Below, piece by piece: positions 15,738-25,571 of a DNA stretch of 64,000 bases (its first letter is position 1; every line of letters starts with the position of its first letter). A model generated the notes under the pieces. That model was not told the DNA's origin. It ran no database searches and was given only the letters and a program-made list of their open reading frames with translations. Source of the DNA: Paenibacillus crassostreae (lineage in GTDB: Bacteria; Bacillota; Bacilli; Paenibacillales; Paenibacillaceae). The position numbers and the translations under genes were made by a program. Location: assembly GCF_001857945.1 (NCBI RefSeq), contig NZ_CP017770.1:496001-560000 (forward strand), written 5' to 3'.

Positions 15738-16650
15738 TTCGTTCACCTCCAAGTAGACTTAGATAGTACTCTTCCAAGTCCTCCCCCTTAATATTGATAG
15801 AGATCACTGCAATATTGTGGTTATGGAGTACACGATTAATCTGATCTGTCATATCCATACCACCGAACAACTGAATGTGGTGATTGGGCAGAATTTGATA
15901 TGGAATATCCGGAAAGTTCTTTTCCAGAATCGGTGCAGCTTGCCTACTGTCCTTCACAACCAGTTCGATGCTCTTCCGAGTCTTATTAAGCAGTTCCTCT
16001 GCCGTCAATTCTTGGATTATTCGTCCCTGATCAATAAAGATATACCGAGTCGCAATACTCTGTAGTTCAGACAGTACATGGCTTGAAATGAGCATCGTCA
16101 CATTTTTTTCACGATTTAAACGTTGAAGGAGTTGGCGGATTTCAGCCTTTCCTTCCGGGTCTAAACCGTTCGTTGGTTCATCCAGAATCAAGAATGTGGG
16201 ATGTGTCATCAAGGCCAGCGCCAACCCCAGCCGCTGCTTCATCCCCATGGAAAATGCCTTGAATTTCTTCTTACCCGTATCCATAAGGTTCACTTCGCGC
16301 AGTGCCTGATCGATCGAGGATTTACCCGCGATACCCCGTTGTTGACGATAATACTCCAAGTTCTGCCGTGCCGTGAAGTCTTGGAAGAAAGCAGGTTCTT
16401 CAATGATTGCTCCCATCTTGTGGCGTTCTTGTCTCACCTCGACTCTGTCACTTTTTCCGTAAAAAGAGATCGTACCCTTAGTCTGAAAAACCTGTTCGGT
16501 GATACATTTGAATAAGGTTGTTTTACCTGCTCCATTCTTGCCAATCACGGCACAAATGTCTCCTGCTACAATGTTCAGATGAATATCTTGAATCGCATAA
16601 AAATCCCCGTATGTTTTGCTTAGCGACTCAATTTCCAGCATACAATTCAT
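15730..16650 (-). CDS. ABC exporter ATPase (BcrA-like)
   Basis: A 306-residue ATPase. Walker A GKNGAGKTT is near residues 36-44, signature FSMGMKQRLGLALAL, Walker B FLILDEPTNGLDPEG, switch His in LISSHVLSELQS. The FSMGMKQRL form and a C-terminal extension of about 85 residues are standard in the BcrA/LanF bacitracin and lantibiotic-resistance group. ATG 16650 has GGGGGA at a 10-base distance; M at 16641 is an alternative. It is separated from the upstream response regulator by 100 bp. Confidence 0.9.
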   Translation of the reverse strand: MNCMLEIESLSKTYGDFYAIQDIHLNIVAGDICAVIGKNGAGKTTLFKCITEQVFQTKGTISFYGKSDRVEVRQERHKMGAIIEEPAFFQDFTARQNLEYYRQQRGIAGKSSIDQALREVNLMDTGKKKFKAFSMGMKQRLGLALALMTHPTFLILDEPTNGLDPEGKAEIRQLLQRLNREKNVTMLISSHVLSELQSIATRYIFIDQGRIIQELTAEELLNKTRKSIELVVKDSRQAAPILEKNFPDIPYQILPNHHIQLFGGMDMTDQINRVLHNHNIAVISINIKGEDLEEYYLSLLGGERNA

Positions 16651-16750
16651 TATCGTTAAATCCCCCTTGCTCTTGTGATAAATTAATTGTATCGGGGTTC
16701 GCTTTAATAAGCTTTAAGCAAAACCTAAAGAAAATCTAAAGAAGCTTATA

Positions 16751-17443
16751 CTAACCAATTTTAAAGCCGATCCCCCATATGGTCCGGATGTATTCCTCTT
16801 CGGTAAGACTGGCGATCTTGGCACGTAGATTGCTGATGTGAACATTAATGGTGTTGTCATCACCTAGATAAGTACCCTGCCAGATGTTCGAATAAATCTC
16901 GCTTTTCGAAAAAATCTTATCTGACCTCGACAAGAGCAACGCCAGAATATCAAATTCAAAATTGGTTAAAGTCAACAGTTGACCGGCTAAGGTAACTTCA
17001 TGCCTATCCTTATTCATGATCAATTCACGGACTTGCATGATCTCTTCGCTGTTGTTCGATGTATGTACATAGTGAAGACGTCTGAGCTGAGCTTCAACCC
17101 GGGCCAAGACCTCCTCTTTTTCAAAAGGTTTGGTAATATAGTCATCCGCACCTAACCGTAGTAGCATAACTTTATCTTCGAGCGCACTTTTCGCAGAAAT
17201 GACAATGATCGGTATCGTGAATTGTTCCCGAATCTTTGCAATCAACGTCTCTCCAGGGATTCCAGGCAGCATCAAATCTATCAGCACCAACTGGTACTCT
17301 TCCAGAGACAGCCTGAGTGAAGCTTCACTTCCAGAGAACGCAGAGACGGTGGTAATCCCTTCATCCGTGAGAATGCGACACAACAGACGATTGATATCTT
17401 CATCATCTTCTACCACTAATACTTTTATATTTGAGTAATCCAC
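16751..17443 (-). CDS. OmpR-family response regulator
   Basis: A 230-residue regulator. The receiver has acidic residues ED13D14, phospho-acceptor D56 in VLIDLMLPG, and the switch lysine in ITKPFEKEE. The C-terminal winged helix (about 135-230) includes NTINVHISNLRAKI and ends TIWGIGFKIG. It starts with GTG behind GGAGG. It leads the operon with the ABC exporter and kinase, the reverse of the usual regulator-kinase-transporter order, and very likely controls these genes. Confidence 0.92.
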   Translation of the reverse strand: MDYSNIKVLVVEDDEDINRLLCRILTDEGITTVSAFSGSEASLRLSLEEYQLVLIDLMLPGIPGETLIAKIREQFTIPIIVISAKSALEDKVMLLRLGADDYITKPFEKEEVLARVEAQLRRLHYVHTSNNSEEIMQVRELIMNKDRHEVTLAGQLLTLTNFEFDILALLLSRSDKIFSKSEIYSNIWQGTYLGDDNTINVHISNLRAKIASLTEEEYIRTIWGIGFKIG

Positions 17444-17507
17444 TATTGTCTGCCTCCATCTATAATCATTGGAATCGTATCCATCTTGGATTTAACACCA
17501 TTTATAT

Positions 17508-18065
17508 CTATTTCTTATCCTTAACCCATTCTTTATATTCTGGTAAAGTGTATTCGTCAGTTTTTACGACCGTCCAATGATTTTCCTTATGTTCTAAGAA
17601 GAGTTTAATTAAATACTCTCCTCCTGACTCTTCGAAATCATCTCTCAAATAAATAATACTACCATGAACAAGAACTACCGTTTCGTTATCTTTGATATTT
17701 TTTATTTTGATACGTTCATAACTTTCAATGTTGTAATTGGCATCTAACAAATTAAAACTTTGATTTAAGGATTCAACCTCATCTTTCTCAATATTAATTC
17801 CTTGCTTACGGTCAATATTATCTTTTAGCTTTGGATACTTATCCCACAGAATATTTATATCCTTGTTAACTACGGCTTGTGTTCTATAGTACATATACTC
17901 TCTTGCAGGCTTCGAATATTCCACCCAATCTGATGGTTCTGGCTCTACAAAACCTTCCATATCTGCTTTTGTACTAATGTTTTCTGTTAGAGTTGTATTT
18001 TGTTGACACCCTATTAAAGTTAATATAATAGCAACCATTATACCTCTTAGAAGAAAATTCTTCAT
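17508..18065 (-). CDS. Lipoprotein of unknown function
   Basis: A 185-residue lipoprotein: signal segment GIMVAIILTLIGC, lipobox LIGC with Cys near residue 20. The mature part is acidic and ends in an NTF2-like or DUF4829-like pattern (GGEYLIKLFLEHKENHWTVV, then KTDEY); the family is uncertain. GGGGGT precedes the ATG. It is 64 bp upstream of the response regulator on the same strand, so it may belong to the same transcript and act as its surface component. Confidence 0.7.
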   Translation of the reverse strand: MKNFLLRGIMVAIILTLIGCQQNTTLTENISTKADMEGFVEPEPSDWVEYSKPAREYMYYRTQAVVNKDINILWDKYPKLKDNIDRKQGINIEKDEVESLNQSFNLLDANYNIESYERIKIKNIKDNETVVLVHGSIIYLRDDFEESGGEYLIKLFLEHKENHWTVVKTDEYTLPEYKEWVKDKK

Positions 18066-18331
18066 ATCATATTCTACCCCCTATATTAAAAGACGAGCAA
18101 GGTTTCATCTGGAAAAGATTTTATTAAAGTATAACTATCAAAACGCTTCAGGCTATGGTTTCGTTATATGCGTTTCCACTCATTTGCTGCACTACGCCGA
18201 CCTGCACTGTCATATATCGCTCCGCCACATGGGAACCTCCAAGAATGGGGGTTCATTTGATTTGAGCAAGACACAGGAAAACCACGCTCAGCATACGATG
18301 TATGACTTTATTAAGGAAGGTAGTGCTAACG

Positions 18332-18649
18332 ATGGGTTTCCAAATGGGAATGCAACAAAAAGTGATTTACCAAGCAGACAATAACTTTATGGAGAACCTG
18401 AAGTCCATTCGGCATCGCATCCACAATATCTGTAGACAACACGCCAATCAAATTGTACGAATCGAAACGTTAGACGGTCAAGTCATTGTAGGAAGGATTG
18501 TTAGTTGCGACAGGGGTTTACTATATCTGGCAGTACCTAGTCACGGCGTACAACGCGCCTTTTACGGAGGTCCTTCCTACACGAGTGACGAAGCTATTTT
18601 AACCCTTGTCCTTTATGAATTACTAGTAATCACATTACTATACACGTAA
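18332..18649 (+). CDS. Small conserved-type protein, unknown
   Basis: A 105-residue protein; ATG 18332 follows AAGGAAGG (spacing about 10). It has a basic helical part (LKSIRHRIHNICRQHANQ), then an SH3-like beta stretch IVRIETLDGQVIVGRIVSCD with RGLLYLAV, and a hydrophobic C-terminus ILTLVLYELLVITLLY that could be a membrane anchor. The middle resembles small Paenibacillus/Bacillus proteins in which a DG..(V/Y).G.V....RG.LYL motif recurs; role unknown. A strong terminator follows. An upstream frame (18184-18384) is not supported. Confidence 0.6.
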   Translation: MGFQMGMQQKVIYQADNNFMENLKSIRHRIHNICRQHANQIVRIETLDGQVIVGRIVSCDRGLLYLAVPSHGVQRAFYGGPSYTSDEAILTLVLYELLVITLLYT

Positions 18650-18665
18650 AAAATCAAATGAAAAA

Positions 18666-18713
18666 GATCGGGTACTTCGCTCGTAGATGAGTGAAGTAAA
18701 CCCGATTTTTTTT
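18666..18713 (+). terminator. Rho-independent terminator
   Basis: GATCGGGTACTTCGCTC pairs with GAGTGAAGTAAACCCGAT across a 6-base loop, followed by eight T. It ends the small plus-strand gene. Confidence 0.88.
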
Positions 18714-19336
18714 CGGTTAGACTTACGGTTACTTAGTAAAAAGTTTTCTGCACCGAGTCACAAAATATAACGAAAGTGATTATGAAGCATGTCTGGCACC
18801 GCGAGGTGCCAGAATATAAAGAAACCCATGTCGTGGTCAAACTGAAAGTCCAGCACGAACAGCTTGTGCAGCGCAAGACCGAGGGTATCGGGATCGAGCT
18901 TGATCCGATCGTCCAGAAGCATTTTTTTGAACTGGCCATTCCCACCAAAACAGCGAACCTTTGCTTCCGTACGCAAAAGTCCCCCTCCAGGTACCGCATC
19001 GTTCTGTGACCCCAGAAAGCTCACAGAAGCAGGTTTGTGCCGACTTTTCCGTTTTGCGCTGCCCTTTTATTGATTCAGAATCATCAATATTAAGCACTCC
19101 TGTGGGTTTGAAATAAAGTTTGATCATTTGTAATAAAGTTCGATGATTTAAAAAAGTTTGATACAATTACATTAACAGGACGGGTTGTGACAATGCCAAA
19201 AACGGGCCAGATTGCGGAAGACTTTCTTCAAAGGCAATTGGAAACTATATTAAAAGGATATAATAGATATTGTGTTGGGTCGTACTTTAACTATGTAGCT
19301 GGTTAGGAAAGTAACTCATAAAAAAGGGGTGTAAAA
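18714..19336. other. No intact gene; decayed sequence
   Basis: The stretch 18760-19080 is GC-richer than its surroundings and has several overlapping frames of 77-109 codons on both strands, none with a recognisable family, ribosome binding site or start. It looks like a decayed mobile or transferred gene. At 19193-19306 there is a plus-strand frame of 37 codons (MPKTGQIAEDFLQRQLE...) that may be the start of a lost gene. Confidence 0.4.
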
Positions 19337-19567
19337 ATGGATTTGTTACTTTGGATAACTGTTGGTTTCATCGTAATCGGATTTGTTGTTCTTGTTTCTA
19401 TGAAAAAAAGTATGGAAAGTAGAGTTACTTTAATAATAGAAAATGAGAAAAATATAGAGAATGAACAGGTTTCAAATAAACCCGTTATCTGGTGGATAAA
19501 GGGAACCACAGTTTGGGGACTAGTAAGCATGTTTTTAATCGTATGGTCTTTTTCTGTTTATATGTAA
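19337..19567 (+). CDS. Small two-span membrane protein
   Basis: A 76-residue protein with two hydrophobic segments (about residues 4-21 and 54-74) joined by a charged loop rich in Glu and Asn (IIENEKNIENEQVS). GGGGTG lies 7-8 bases before the ATG. No family recognised; single-gene unit without clear partner. Confidence 0.55.
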   Translation: MDLLLWITVGFIVIGFVVLVSMKKSMESRVTLIIENEKNIENEQVSNKPVIWWIKGTTVWGLVSMFLIVWSFSVYM

Positions 19568-19972
19568 AATGGTGAGTGTCGGATAATGGATTTTGGGGAC
19601 GAAGTAATTCATTTTTATGAAAGACAGTATTTAAACAATCGGGCGCGTTTGTGGAACAATTATAAACAGAAAATGATCAAACTTTTTTATAAAAATTGTT
19701 GATACTTTCACAAGGTAATAATCCATTTTGATCAATCTTTCCCAAAATAGATTCTCCTTGTTTATGGTAAAATGCGGATTTGTTAGATGTTTTTGATCAA
19801 TCTTTATTTTAATGCTACAACTCCACATGAGTCGAGTGCATATGACCTACATACCTACTGTTATTTACGAAGAGGCGATCTCTGATTATACCAGTTATAG
19901 ACCTATTAAATGCTATTCGAGGGTTGCAGACTAAACTTTATAACACAATTAACTACTTGTAATTTACAAGAA
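19568..19972. other. Intergenic, no supported gene
   Basis: Only a 38-codon plus-strand frame (19586-19702, starting MDFGDEVIHFYERQY) and minus-strand noise are visible. No terminator or promoter is convincing. The end of the serine hydrolase gene lies at the right edge. Confidence 0.4.
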
Positions 19973-21301
19973 TCAATTTCCTTGGAGTTCCTGTGACCTG
20001 CTAGAAATTGAGCTGTTATTAGGAAATATTGTTGAAGCACAGGTCAGAATACGAACAGCATCTTCCTTGTCGCCACTCCAAGTTAATGCTTCGGTGATTC
20101 GCATAAATTCATATTCCATTAAATAATACTTATCTTGTTCCATCCTCATGATCCGGTGATACTCTGCCATCGCTTGATCGACTCCATCAGATACAGCTAT
20201 AGCTGCAACTTTATGAGCAATAGATCGCTTGATCTGGTGAATATTCGAACCAAGCAATAGATCTAGTATTGGAAAAGAGACGCTCTCTAGCCAGACATAA
20301 TCACAATTGGTCATAACAGAAATAGAGATTTTCTCATCAGGGAGCACGTACAGATTGCTCAGAAATCCGGTATCCCACCCTGTATGTGAGATGACACGTG
20401 AACCCTTATATTCTCCCAGAAACCAACCTAGTCCAATCTGTGCATTTTCTTGCCCGTATCCAGTTTTTGCATGTGGCTTCCACATTTCATTATAGCTAGT
20501 TGATTGCAGGATTTCATGGCCATTCCCTGCAATTCCACAGTTTTGATGCATCAGCAGAAATTGGCACATATCCTCAACATTGGTATATAAAGTGGAGCTA
20601 GGTCCATGCGCCCTATTATATGGAAAAATATCACTGATGCAACCTCCGTATCCACTGGAAGTTCCGAGCACATGAGGTGTGGCTAGATGAGCATCAACCT
20701 CCTGTTTCAGAAAAGAACTGGACCGCATTCCTGTCGGTTCAAGAATATTTTTTTTCATATACTGCTCGAATCTCATTCCGCTGACCTTCGCTATCACGTC
20801 TCCCAAAATCTCGTATCCTATATTACTATAGGCAAATACTTCTCCAGGATCACTCAGTAACTTGTGATGAGATATACCTTTTACGTATCTTTCAAGACTT
20901 TGCTCGTCGTATTCAGGCCGGTCCCACGCATAATCTTCTTCATCTGGCATACCGGATGTATGGTTCATAAGCTGTCTTATTGTAATATTTCGATACCGCT
21001 CGTCTGCCATCTCAAAATAAGATAGATATTGGGTGATTGGTGAATCCAATTCTACTTCACTACGTTCAACTAATTGCATAATGGCAGTAGAAACGAAGGT
21101 TTTTGAGACAGAGGCTTGATGAAACAAAGTGCCACGAACAACGGGCTCACTTGTCAATATATTTGCTGTTCCATATTCACCAGTAAACAAAACTTGGTTG
21201 TCCTTCACTATTCCGACAGCTAATCCGGGAAATTGTTCATGTTCTAAAAACTCGATTAGCATTTCGTGCAACAGACCCTGTATATTCTGATATTTATACA
21301 T
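19973..21301 (-). CDS. Beta-lactamase-class-C-type serine hydrolase
   Basis: A 442-residue serine hydrolase of the penicillin-binding-protein-like fold. Catalytic SXXK is SVSK within HQASVSKTFVSTAIMQL, the second motif is YSN in VFAYSNIGYEILG, and the third is HTG in VISHTGWDTGFL. There is no signal peptide, so it is probably cytoplasmic, as in many esterase or D-aminopeptidase-like members. The C-terminal 90 residues are helical. ATG 21301 follows TTGGGAGGTC; the 12 upstream codons are outside the gene. Substrate unknown; beta-lactam resistance should not be assumed. Confidence 0.88.
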   Translation of the reverse strand: MYKYQNIQGLLHEMLIEFLEHEQFPGLAVGIVKDNQVLFTGEYGTANILTSEPVVRGTLFHQASVSKTFVSTAIMQLVERSEVELDSPITQYLSYFEMADERYRNITIRQLMNHTSGMPDEEDYAWDRPEYDEQSLERYVKGISHHKLLSDPGEVFAYSNIGYEILGDVIAKVSGMRFEQYMKKNILEPTGMRSSSFLKQEVDAHLATPHVLGTSSGYGGCISDIFPYNRAHGPSSTLYTNVEDMCQFLLMHQNCGIAGNGHEILQSTSYNEMWKPHAKTGYGQENAQIGLGWFLGEYKGSRVISHTGWDTGFLSNLYVLPDEKISISVMTNCDYVWLESVSFPILDLLLGSNIHQIKRSIAHKVAAIAVSDGVDQAMAEYHRIMRMEQDKYYLMEYEFMRITEALTWSGDKEDAVRILTCASTIFPNNSSISSRSQELQGN

Positions 21302-21461
21302 AATGACCTCCCAACTCTCACTTCGCTCAAACCACAATAACTACCATTTTTTATAAATTAACCCACAAATATATTACTATGATATGGATACTATGTCTGG
21401 TAATAAATAATTATAATTATTTAGAGTTTATGATAACCGTAAATAGCGTCACTTTATAGAA

Positions 21462-21492
21462 AAGGGCGCCTTCCTGTGAAGAAAGCGCCCTT
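21462..21492 (-). terminator. Terminator hairpin after MFS gene
   Basis: AAGGGCGC (21462-21469) pairs with GCGCCCTT (21485-21492), with an inner CTTC/GAAG stem. Minus-strand tail TTTTC. It follows the MFS gene stop by 9 bp. Confidence 0.7.
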
Positions 21493-21500
21493 AACTACTC

Positions 21501-22763
21501 TTAATTGTTTGATTCTTTTAATGCAGGCTTTCCAACCTCAATCAATACTTTGCTTCGGCCCAGAAATAAGGAAACGATACATAAGAGAATTCCTGTTCCT
21601 ATAAGCAGCCATTCTATTTTTACGATATCCGCGATAGGTCCAAATATCAACATGCCAATCGGCATCATGGATGTCGATATCATCCCAAACACGCCGAAAA
21701 TTCTGCCCAAATAATCCTCGTCCACATTCTCCTGGACTAATACCATGGTTGGAGTATTAAAAACAGGCATCGCTAGGCCAAAGACTGCCATAAAAAATAA
21801 ATAGATCCAGAAGACGGGAATGACGCCGAGAGCAAACGTACAAACCCCCATGAGCAAACTTGCAACCATCATCGTATGAATTTTATTTTGAAAACCACCC
21901 CATGAGGCGATAAGAGCTCCACCCGCCATCATGCCAACGGAGAAAGCAATCTCGATCGCGGTTAAGCGCCAGATTTCATCCCCAAAGCTACGGGTAACCT
22001 GAAGTGGCGTCATAAAAGCAGCTGGTGCCATTAAAATAAAAAACAAGGAGAAGAACAGAAAAAATTTCTTTAAAAAATCATGTTCCCGGATATAGATGAG
22101 CCCTTGCTTAAAGTCATCGAAATAACTGGTACTTTGTTGTTCAGTTGCTTTCTTGTGAAGCGGAATTCTGAAAAACAGCAATAATGTCAGGATCGCAATC
22201 GCGGCGGTAATGACATCAATAAAGAAAATGGTCTCCAGTGTGGTCATAGTCATCAATGCCGCACTCACCATTGGTGCTACAAACATCATAATGGCTTGTA
22301 ACGATCCATTCGTACCATTTACTTTTGTCAGATGTTCAGCGGGAACGATTTGCGGTAATATGGCGCCAACAGCTGGTGTTTGAATTCCTGCACCTACTGC
22401 ACGTATAGCCGCCATCACAAAGAGTAGCCCGATCGATTCATGTCCCATTAAAAAAATGACGGCGAGAATCAATGTTGCTACTGCGATCAATGCATCTGCC
22501 AGAATAATTAGTATTTTCCGATTGTATCGGTCCGCCCAAACTCCAGCAAAAGGAGATAAAATAAACGTGGGAACGAATCCGCAAAGGATATACAAAGTCA
22601 TCATCATACCTGACTGTGTAGTTAACGTAATATGCCACATAATGGCATATTGTACTAAAGATGAACCAAATAGCGATATCGTCTGACTGCTTAAAAAGAG
22701 AATGATATTTTTTTTCCAATGGTCCATAGTAACTTGTTCATTATTTGAATTCAACTCATTCAC
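21501..22763 (-). CDS. MFS efflux transporter (MefA/macrolide-type)
   Basis: A 420-residue 12-span major facilitator. The first inter-span loop has the motif-A form FAGVWADRYNRKILI. Helices repeat in two halves around a cytoplasmic loop near residues 195-215 (RIPLHKKATEQQSTSYFDDF). It belongs to the MefA-like branch that exports macrolides or other drugs; substrate is inferred at best. AAAGG precedes the ATG. It is co-oriented with the MalT-like regulator 138 bp upstream. Confidence 0.87.
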   Translation of the reverse strand: MNELNSNNEQVTMDHWKKNIILFLSSQTISLFGSSLVQYAIMWHITLTTQSGMMMTLYILCGFVPTFILSPFAGVWADRYNRKILIILADALIAVATLILAVIFLMGHESIGLLFVMAAIRAVGAGIQTPAVGAILPQIVPAEHLTKVNGTNGSLQAIMMFVAPMVSAALMTMTTLETIFFIDVITAAIAILTLLLFFRIPLHKKATEQQSTSYFDDFKQGLIYIREHDFLKKFFLFFSLFFILMAPAAFMTPLQVTRSFGDEIWRLTAIEIAFSVGMMAGGALIASWGGFQNKIHTMMVASLLMGVCTFALGVIPVFWIYLFFMAVFGLAMPVFNTPTMVLVQENVDEDYLGRIFGVFGMISTSMMPIGMLIFGPIADIVKIEWLLIGTGILLCIVSLFLGRSKVLIEVGKPALKESNN

Positions 22764-22901
22764 AACCTTTTCTGTTCAAAAAAATATTTTAAAGCGGAGA
22801 CTCATGGATATGATGATTGCATTTTAACATATTCGTATTTATGAGGCTATACTAAAGCAATGATGGTTCAGATATGGTTATGCTCTTAAGAGGGAAGAGG
22901 T

Positions 22902-25571
22902 TTACAGCAGGCCTAACTTTCTGGCATGTGCTACAGCTTCAGTTCGTCGACCAACCTGCAGTTTATCAAAGATCATTCGGTTGTGCCCTTTAACTGTACT
23001 GAGCGCTAGGAAAAGTCGCTCACTAATTTCACGATTCGATAGTCCTTGGGCAATGAGATGTAATACTTCTAACTCCCGCTCGCTTAATGGCTCTATAAGG
23101 GGAATAGCTAAGCGTTGATCCGATTTGGATTCACTTTTCCGCACCTCTGCTTCAAAATCAGCTAGCAGTTTACTAAGATAATCCTGCCTACTTCCATGTT
23201 TAACGGCTTCGATAAATAACCTATACATCGGAATCCCCTCATCGACTAAGATCCGTATGAAGCCTCCGGCTTCAATCATCGTCAGTGCTTCAAGTAGGAT
23301 TTGAACAGCCTTGTACTTTTCACCATGCACTTGCATAGCAACTGCTTGTAGAACTATGACTTTGAGCCGTTCATCCGCCCAACCCTTCGCCTCTACATGT
23401 TGTCTCCATTTCTCTAACACTTCAAGTGCTTCAATTGTGTTACCCTGTGCTAAATGAACACGAGACTGGCTCATGGGAGACTCATACTTCTGTAACAGAT
23501 GAGTGGCGGCTGTCAGATTACCTTGTTGAAGCAACACAAGCACTTGTACATCTGAAATATGTGCCATTTGATTCTCGAAATGATGCTGACGAGCGATCTG
23601 GTCAGCTTTTGCTAAAGTAGCTACTGCCCCACCCATTTCCCCGTGCGCGAGATCTAGTCGAGCGAGAAATACTTCACCTGCTACAACTCTATCCGATTGT
23701 TCTAACTGCATAGCCAGTTGGACCGACTGATATCCGTGCGTCTTTGCAGCATCCAGGTCATTCCATTCATACAGAATTCGAGCTAGACCCAAGTGAGCTT
23801 CACAAGCAACTGACAAAGGCGGATTACCTGCTAATTTCAGAACAGTTCGATAGGTCTCAGCCGCCGTATAAAGTTGGTTTTCTGCTTCTTGTATAGTTCC
23901 TAGACCGAGAGTAGCCATAATCGTGATCATGACATGCCCGATCTTCTGACTGATCGATAATGCTTCAGAATAGGCATTGCTCGCCTCTTTCCGATTCCCT
24001 TGGAGCTGGTAAGCATATCCCAATGCCCAAGTAGTGGCTGTGCGGACAGGTAGGTTGTCCGGGTGCAGAAATTCCAGTGCACGGCGAGACTCCGTCATGA
24101 TCGTTTCTGATTGATGCTTACTGACCGCCATTGTCGCACGTATGGAGGCAATATGTCCAATAAGATCCAGTGTCTTAACATCTTGCTCGGCATATTGAAG
24201 AGCTTTGTCAGCGGCATGCAGTTTCTGCTCAACGCCGGTCATTTGACCCACCAGCAGTAATGCAGAGGAATACATTACCCATAACGAGGGTTTGGCATCT
24301 AATATATCCTTGGGTAATGAGTCTAGCCATTTCAGTACAGGAGCGACTGCTCCTCGAAATAACAAGGGCATTCCCTCTCCTTCCATCAGGCGAGCGGCGC
24401 GATCAACATCATTGGCAACCGTAGCATGGTGAAAAGCTTCAATCTCAAGACCATTGTCTTCATACCATTCACTGGCACGTATATGTAATTCAGCCACTAA
24501 CTCCTCATCGCATTTAGAAGACGAGGTGATACTCTGATGTAGTCGTTGCCTCAACAAATCAGCAAAGAGATGGTGATAACGGTACCAACGCCTCTCGTTG
24601 TCCAGAGGGACAATGAACAGATTGGCACGTTCAAGATATTCCAAGGTTTCTTGCCCATATGATGAGGGAACCCTATGTTGTTCCCCGACTATCTTATGAA
24701 GAACAGCATCACAAAGAGAACCGCAGAATCGATCAAGAATGGATGTACGTAACAAGAACGTCTGAATGCTAGCCGATTGGTGTTGCAGAACTTCTTCTAT
24801 CAGATAATCTAGAACGAAACGGTGACTACCCGTGAAAGAATTGATGAAGCTGGTATTGTCTTCATGTCCCTGCAAGGAAAGAGCGGCTAATTGCAGACCG
24901 GCAATCCATCCTTCCGTGTGGGATTCAAGTAGAATGATGTCTTCTGATGAAAGATTTAGACCTTTGACCTTATTGAGATATTCAGCTACTTCAGAGGAAG
25001 TAAATCTTAAATCTATGGATCGTACCTCAATCAATTCGTCCTGAACACGCAACCTTGCCATAGGAAGATGTGGATCCTCACGCGTGACGATGAACAGATG
25101 CATCAGTGGCGGCATATGCTCGAGTAGAAAGGCGATGGCCTCGTTAATCGGTTGGGCATCTATTACGTGGTAATCGTCAAGGACGAGTACGAAATGATCC
25201 TTGATTGTGGTGATTTCATTAATAAACGCGTTTAGTATCATTTCAGTTGGCGGCGGTTGTTGAGATTGGAGTAAACCAAACAGACCTTCTCCTGTATTAT
25301 GTGAGAACGTCTGTATAGCAGCTATGAGGTATGTCAGAAAACTTGTAAGGTTGTTATCCCCTTCGTCCAACGACAACCAACCAACAGGTTGTTTACAACC
25401 CCTGAGCCATTCGCTGACCAGTGTTGTTTTACCAAAGCCGGCAGAAGCAGAGATGACCGTCAGTCTGCGATGCAGACCCTCATTCAGGAGCTCATTCAGG
25501 CGAGGGCGAAGAACAACATTCGACCGAGCTGGAGGAATAAATAGTTTCGTAGATATAATTGGAATATTCAT
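22902..25571 (-). CDS. MalT-like ATP-dependent LuxR regulator (LAL)
   Basis: An 889-residue regulator. The N-terminal STAND ATPase has Walker A SASAGFGKTT at 41-50 and Walker B FVLVLDDYH near 127; a long helical TPR array covers about 370-800; the C-terminal LuxR helix-turn-helix (about 824-889) reads LSERELEVLHLIAQGLSNRE then STVKGHNRMIFDKLQVGRRT. Such proteins bind an inducer and activate nearby operons. Its ATG overlaps the stop of the ribosomal-protection gene (ATGA), so both are made from one transcript. Downstream lies the MFS exporter, a plausible target. Confidence 0.92.
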   Translation of the reverse strand: MNIPIISTKLFIPPARSNVVLRPRLNELLNEGLHRRLTVISASAGFGKTTLVSEWLRGCKQPVGWLSLDEGDNNLTSFLTYLIAAIQTFSHNTGEGLFGLLQSQQPPPTEMILNAFINEITTIKDHFVLVLDDYHVIDAQPINEAIAFLLEHMPPLMHLFIVTREDPHLPMARLRVQDELIEVRSIDLRFTSSEVAEYLNKVKGLNLSSEDIILLESHTEGWIAGLQLAALSLQGHEDNTSFINSFTGSHRFVLDYLIEEVLQHQSASIQTFLLRTSILDRFCGSLCDAVLHKIVGEQHRVPSSYGQETLEYLERANLFIVPLDNERRWYRYHHLFADLLRQRLHQSITSSSKCDEELVAELHIRASEWYEDNGLEIEAFHHATVANDVDRAARLMEGEGMPLLFRGAVAPVLKWLDSLPKDILDAKPSLWVMYSSALLLVGQMTGVEQKLHAADKALQYAEQDVKTLDLIGHIASIRATMAVSKHQSETIMTESRRALEFLHPDNLPVRTATTWALGYAYQLQGNRKEASNAYSEALSISQKIGHVMITIMATLGLGTIQEAENQLYTAAETYRTVLKLAGNPPLSVACEAHLGLARILYEWNDLDAAKTHGYQSVQLAMQLEQSDRVVAGEVFLARLDLAHGEMGGAVATLAKADQIARQHHFENQMAHISDVQVLVLLQQGNLTAATHLLQKYESPMSQSRVHLAQGNTIEALEVLEKWRQHVEAKGWADERLKVIVLQAVAMQVHGEKYKAVQILLEALTMIEAGGFIRILVDEGIPMYRLFIEAVKHGSRQDYLSKLLADFEAEVRKSESKSDQRLAIPLIEPLSERELEVLHLIAQGLSNREISERLFLALSTVKGHNRMIFDKLQVGRRTEAVAHARKLGLL

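Noticed and set aside
18733-19166. Overlapping frames suggesting a transposase
   Set aside because: Frames on both strands were read, but none shows DDE, HUH or serine-recombinase motifs; identity cannot be supported.
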